Positions 63,300 through 64,000 of a stretch of 64,000 nucleotides of DNA are shown here, in pieces. This stretch comes from Alphaproteobacteria bacterium AO1-B. GTDB lineage: Bacteria; Pseudomonadota; Alphaproteobacteria; Rhizobiales; Stappiaceae. How positions within the stretch are numbered: the stretch's first letter is position 1; every line of letters begins with the position of its first letter. Location: contig MLAX01000004.1 in the NCBI GenBank assembly GCA_001890945.1, positions 558,001 through 622,000 on the forward strand. Reading direction: 5' to 3'. The position numbers were made by a program, and so were the translations under genes. Below the pieces are notes generated by a model. That model saw nothing but the letters and a program-made list of their open reading frames with translations, did not search any database and was not told the DNA's origin.

Positions 63300-64000
63300 T
63301 TATCGGTAGCCGGCGGCTTCCATTGCATCGTTGGTCAGAGCTTGAGCTTTGGCCAATGCCTCTTCGACGGTCTGTTGACCTGCATAGGCAGCCGAGAACT
63401 CCTGGCTCACTTCAGTTGCGATACCGGCAAACTCCGGAATAGCAGCGAACTGGATGCCAACGTATGGGCTCGGTTCGACGGTCGAGTTGTTCGGATCAGC
63501 TGACAGGATTGAATCCAAGGTCATCTTGGCGAACGGTACGGCCTGATACTCTGGGGTCTCGTACAGAGACGTCCGTGCACCTGGAGGAACGTTGGCCCAA
63601 CCTTCTTTGGCAGCTACGAGTTCGATGTAGGATTTGGACGTAGCCCATTCGATGAACTCTTTTGCAGCTGCTTCCTTTTGAGTCCCGGCAGGAATTGCCA
63701 GCGCCCAGGCCCACAGCCAGTTCGAACGTTTGCCAAGCCCTGTATCAGGGGCCAAAGCGAAGCCGACAGAGTCGGCCACGGTCGAGTCGTTTGGATTTGT
63801 TACAAAGGATGCTGCCACCGTGGCATCAATCCACATGCCGCATTTGCCCTGCTGGAAGAGCGACAGGTTTTCATTAAAGCCGTTGGTCGCATAGCCCGGA
63901 GGGCCGGAGGCATCCATCATGTCTTTGTAAAAGTTCAGCGTATTGGCCCATTGTTCGGTATCGAACTGAGCGTTCCAGTCCATGTCGAACCAACGTGCAC
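63300..64000 (-). CDS. smoE: Polyol ABC transporter substrate-binding protein, truncated by window edge
   Basis: C-terminal 233 codons of a CUT1 binding protein; the frame stays open to base 64000, so the start is outside the window. Visible landmarks are FNENLSLFQQGKCGMWIDATVAASFV, KRSNWLWAWALAIPAGTQKEAAAKEFIEWATS and a C-terminal EALAKAQALTNDAMEAAGYR. Its position ahead of smoF and the family features identify it as the sorbitol/mannitol binding protein. Confidence 0.9.
   Translation of the reverse strand, partial: ARWFDMDWNAQFDTEQWANTLNFYKDMMDASGPPGYATNGFNENLSLFQQGKCGMWIDATVAASFVTNPNDSTVADSVGFALAPDTGLGKRSNWLWAWALAIPAGTQKEAAAKEFIEWATSKSYIELVAAKEGWANVPPGARTSLYETPEYQAVPFAKMTLDSILSADPNNSTVEPSPYVGIQFAAIPEFAGIATEVSQEFSAAYAGQQTVEEALAKAQALTNDAMEAAGYR

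Noticed and set aside
1-64000. Mobile elements, CRISPR arrays, tRNA or rRNA genes
   Set aside because: No transposase or integrase motifs, no regularly spaced repeats, and no tRNA- or rRNA-like stretches were seen while reading both strands.

Overview
The window looks like chromosomal DNA of a marine alphaproteobacterium of the Roseibium/Labrenzia (Stappiaceae) type. This is inferred from the gene content (TRAP and many ABC uptake systems, betaine-type Rieske and dimethylglycine-dehydrogenase-like enzymes, the smo polyol operon, De Ley-Doudoroff galactose genes) and from the moderately high GC, tightly ATGA-coupled operons. Nearly the whole window is catabolic and transport genes. I saw no rRNA, tRNA, IS element, prophage or CRISPR.

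Layout. 1-6750 (+): a TRAP transporter (first gene cut by the window edge) followed by an M81 metallopeptidase-like protein, a DSD1/D-threonine-aldolase-like PLP enzyme, a PfkB kinase and a RidA protein. 6848-12256 (-) and 12324-20528 (+): two divergent operons around an RpiR regulator. The minus arm has a Rieske oxygenase, an Asp/Glu-racemase-like protein, a sulfotransferase-like protein, an aldehyde dehydrogenase and a carboxymuconolactone-decarboxylase-like protein. The plus arm has an FAD/GcvT demethylase, an MDR oxidoreductase, three tandem enolase-superfamily enzymes and a class III aminotransferase. Together they read as a pathway for a methylated cyclic amino acid such as a proline or hydroxyproline betaine, and this is the best candidate for an undescribed system. 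20594-24100 (-): a cobalamin riboswitch driving a DUF1636 protein and a BtuCDF-type ABC importer.

24258-36550: an IclR-controlled alpha-galactoside/galactose locus. IclR and an ABC ATPase lie on the minus strand; the binding protein, two permeases, GH36 alpha-galactosidase, SDR, 2-keto-3-deoxygalactonokinase, its aldolase, an SMP-30 lactonase and a GH42 beta-galactosidase lie on the plus strand. The galactonate dehydratase step is absent. 36607-41183: phosphonate genes, a PhnF-type regulator and phnM (-) divergent from phnD-phnC-phnE (+), with a good HutC-type operator between them and no C-P lyase core genes.

41381-50938: an oligopeptide-type ABC operon with an AbgB-like M20 amidohydrolase (-), divergent from a LysR regulator and a second M20 peptidase (+). 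50949-58085: a ribose-type sugar ABC importer with a sugar isomerase and a Gfo/Idh/MocA dehydrogenase (-), divergent from a LacI regulator whose three candidate operators are spaced about two helical turns apart. 58168-64000 (-): the smoEFGK-smoS-mtlK sorbitol/mannitol operon; smoE runs off the window end.
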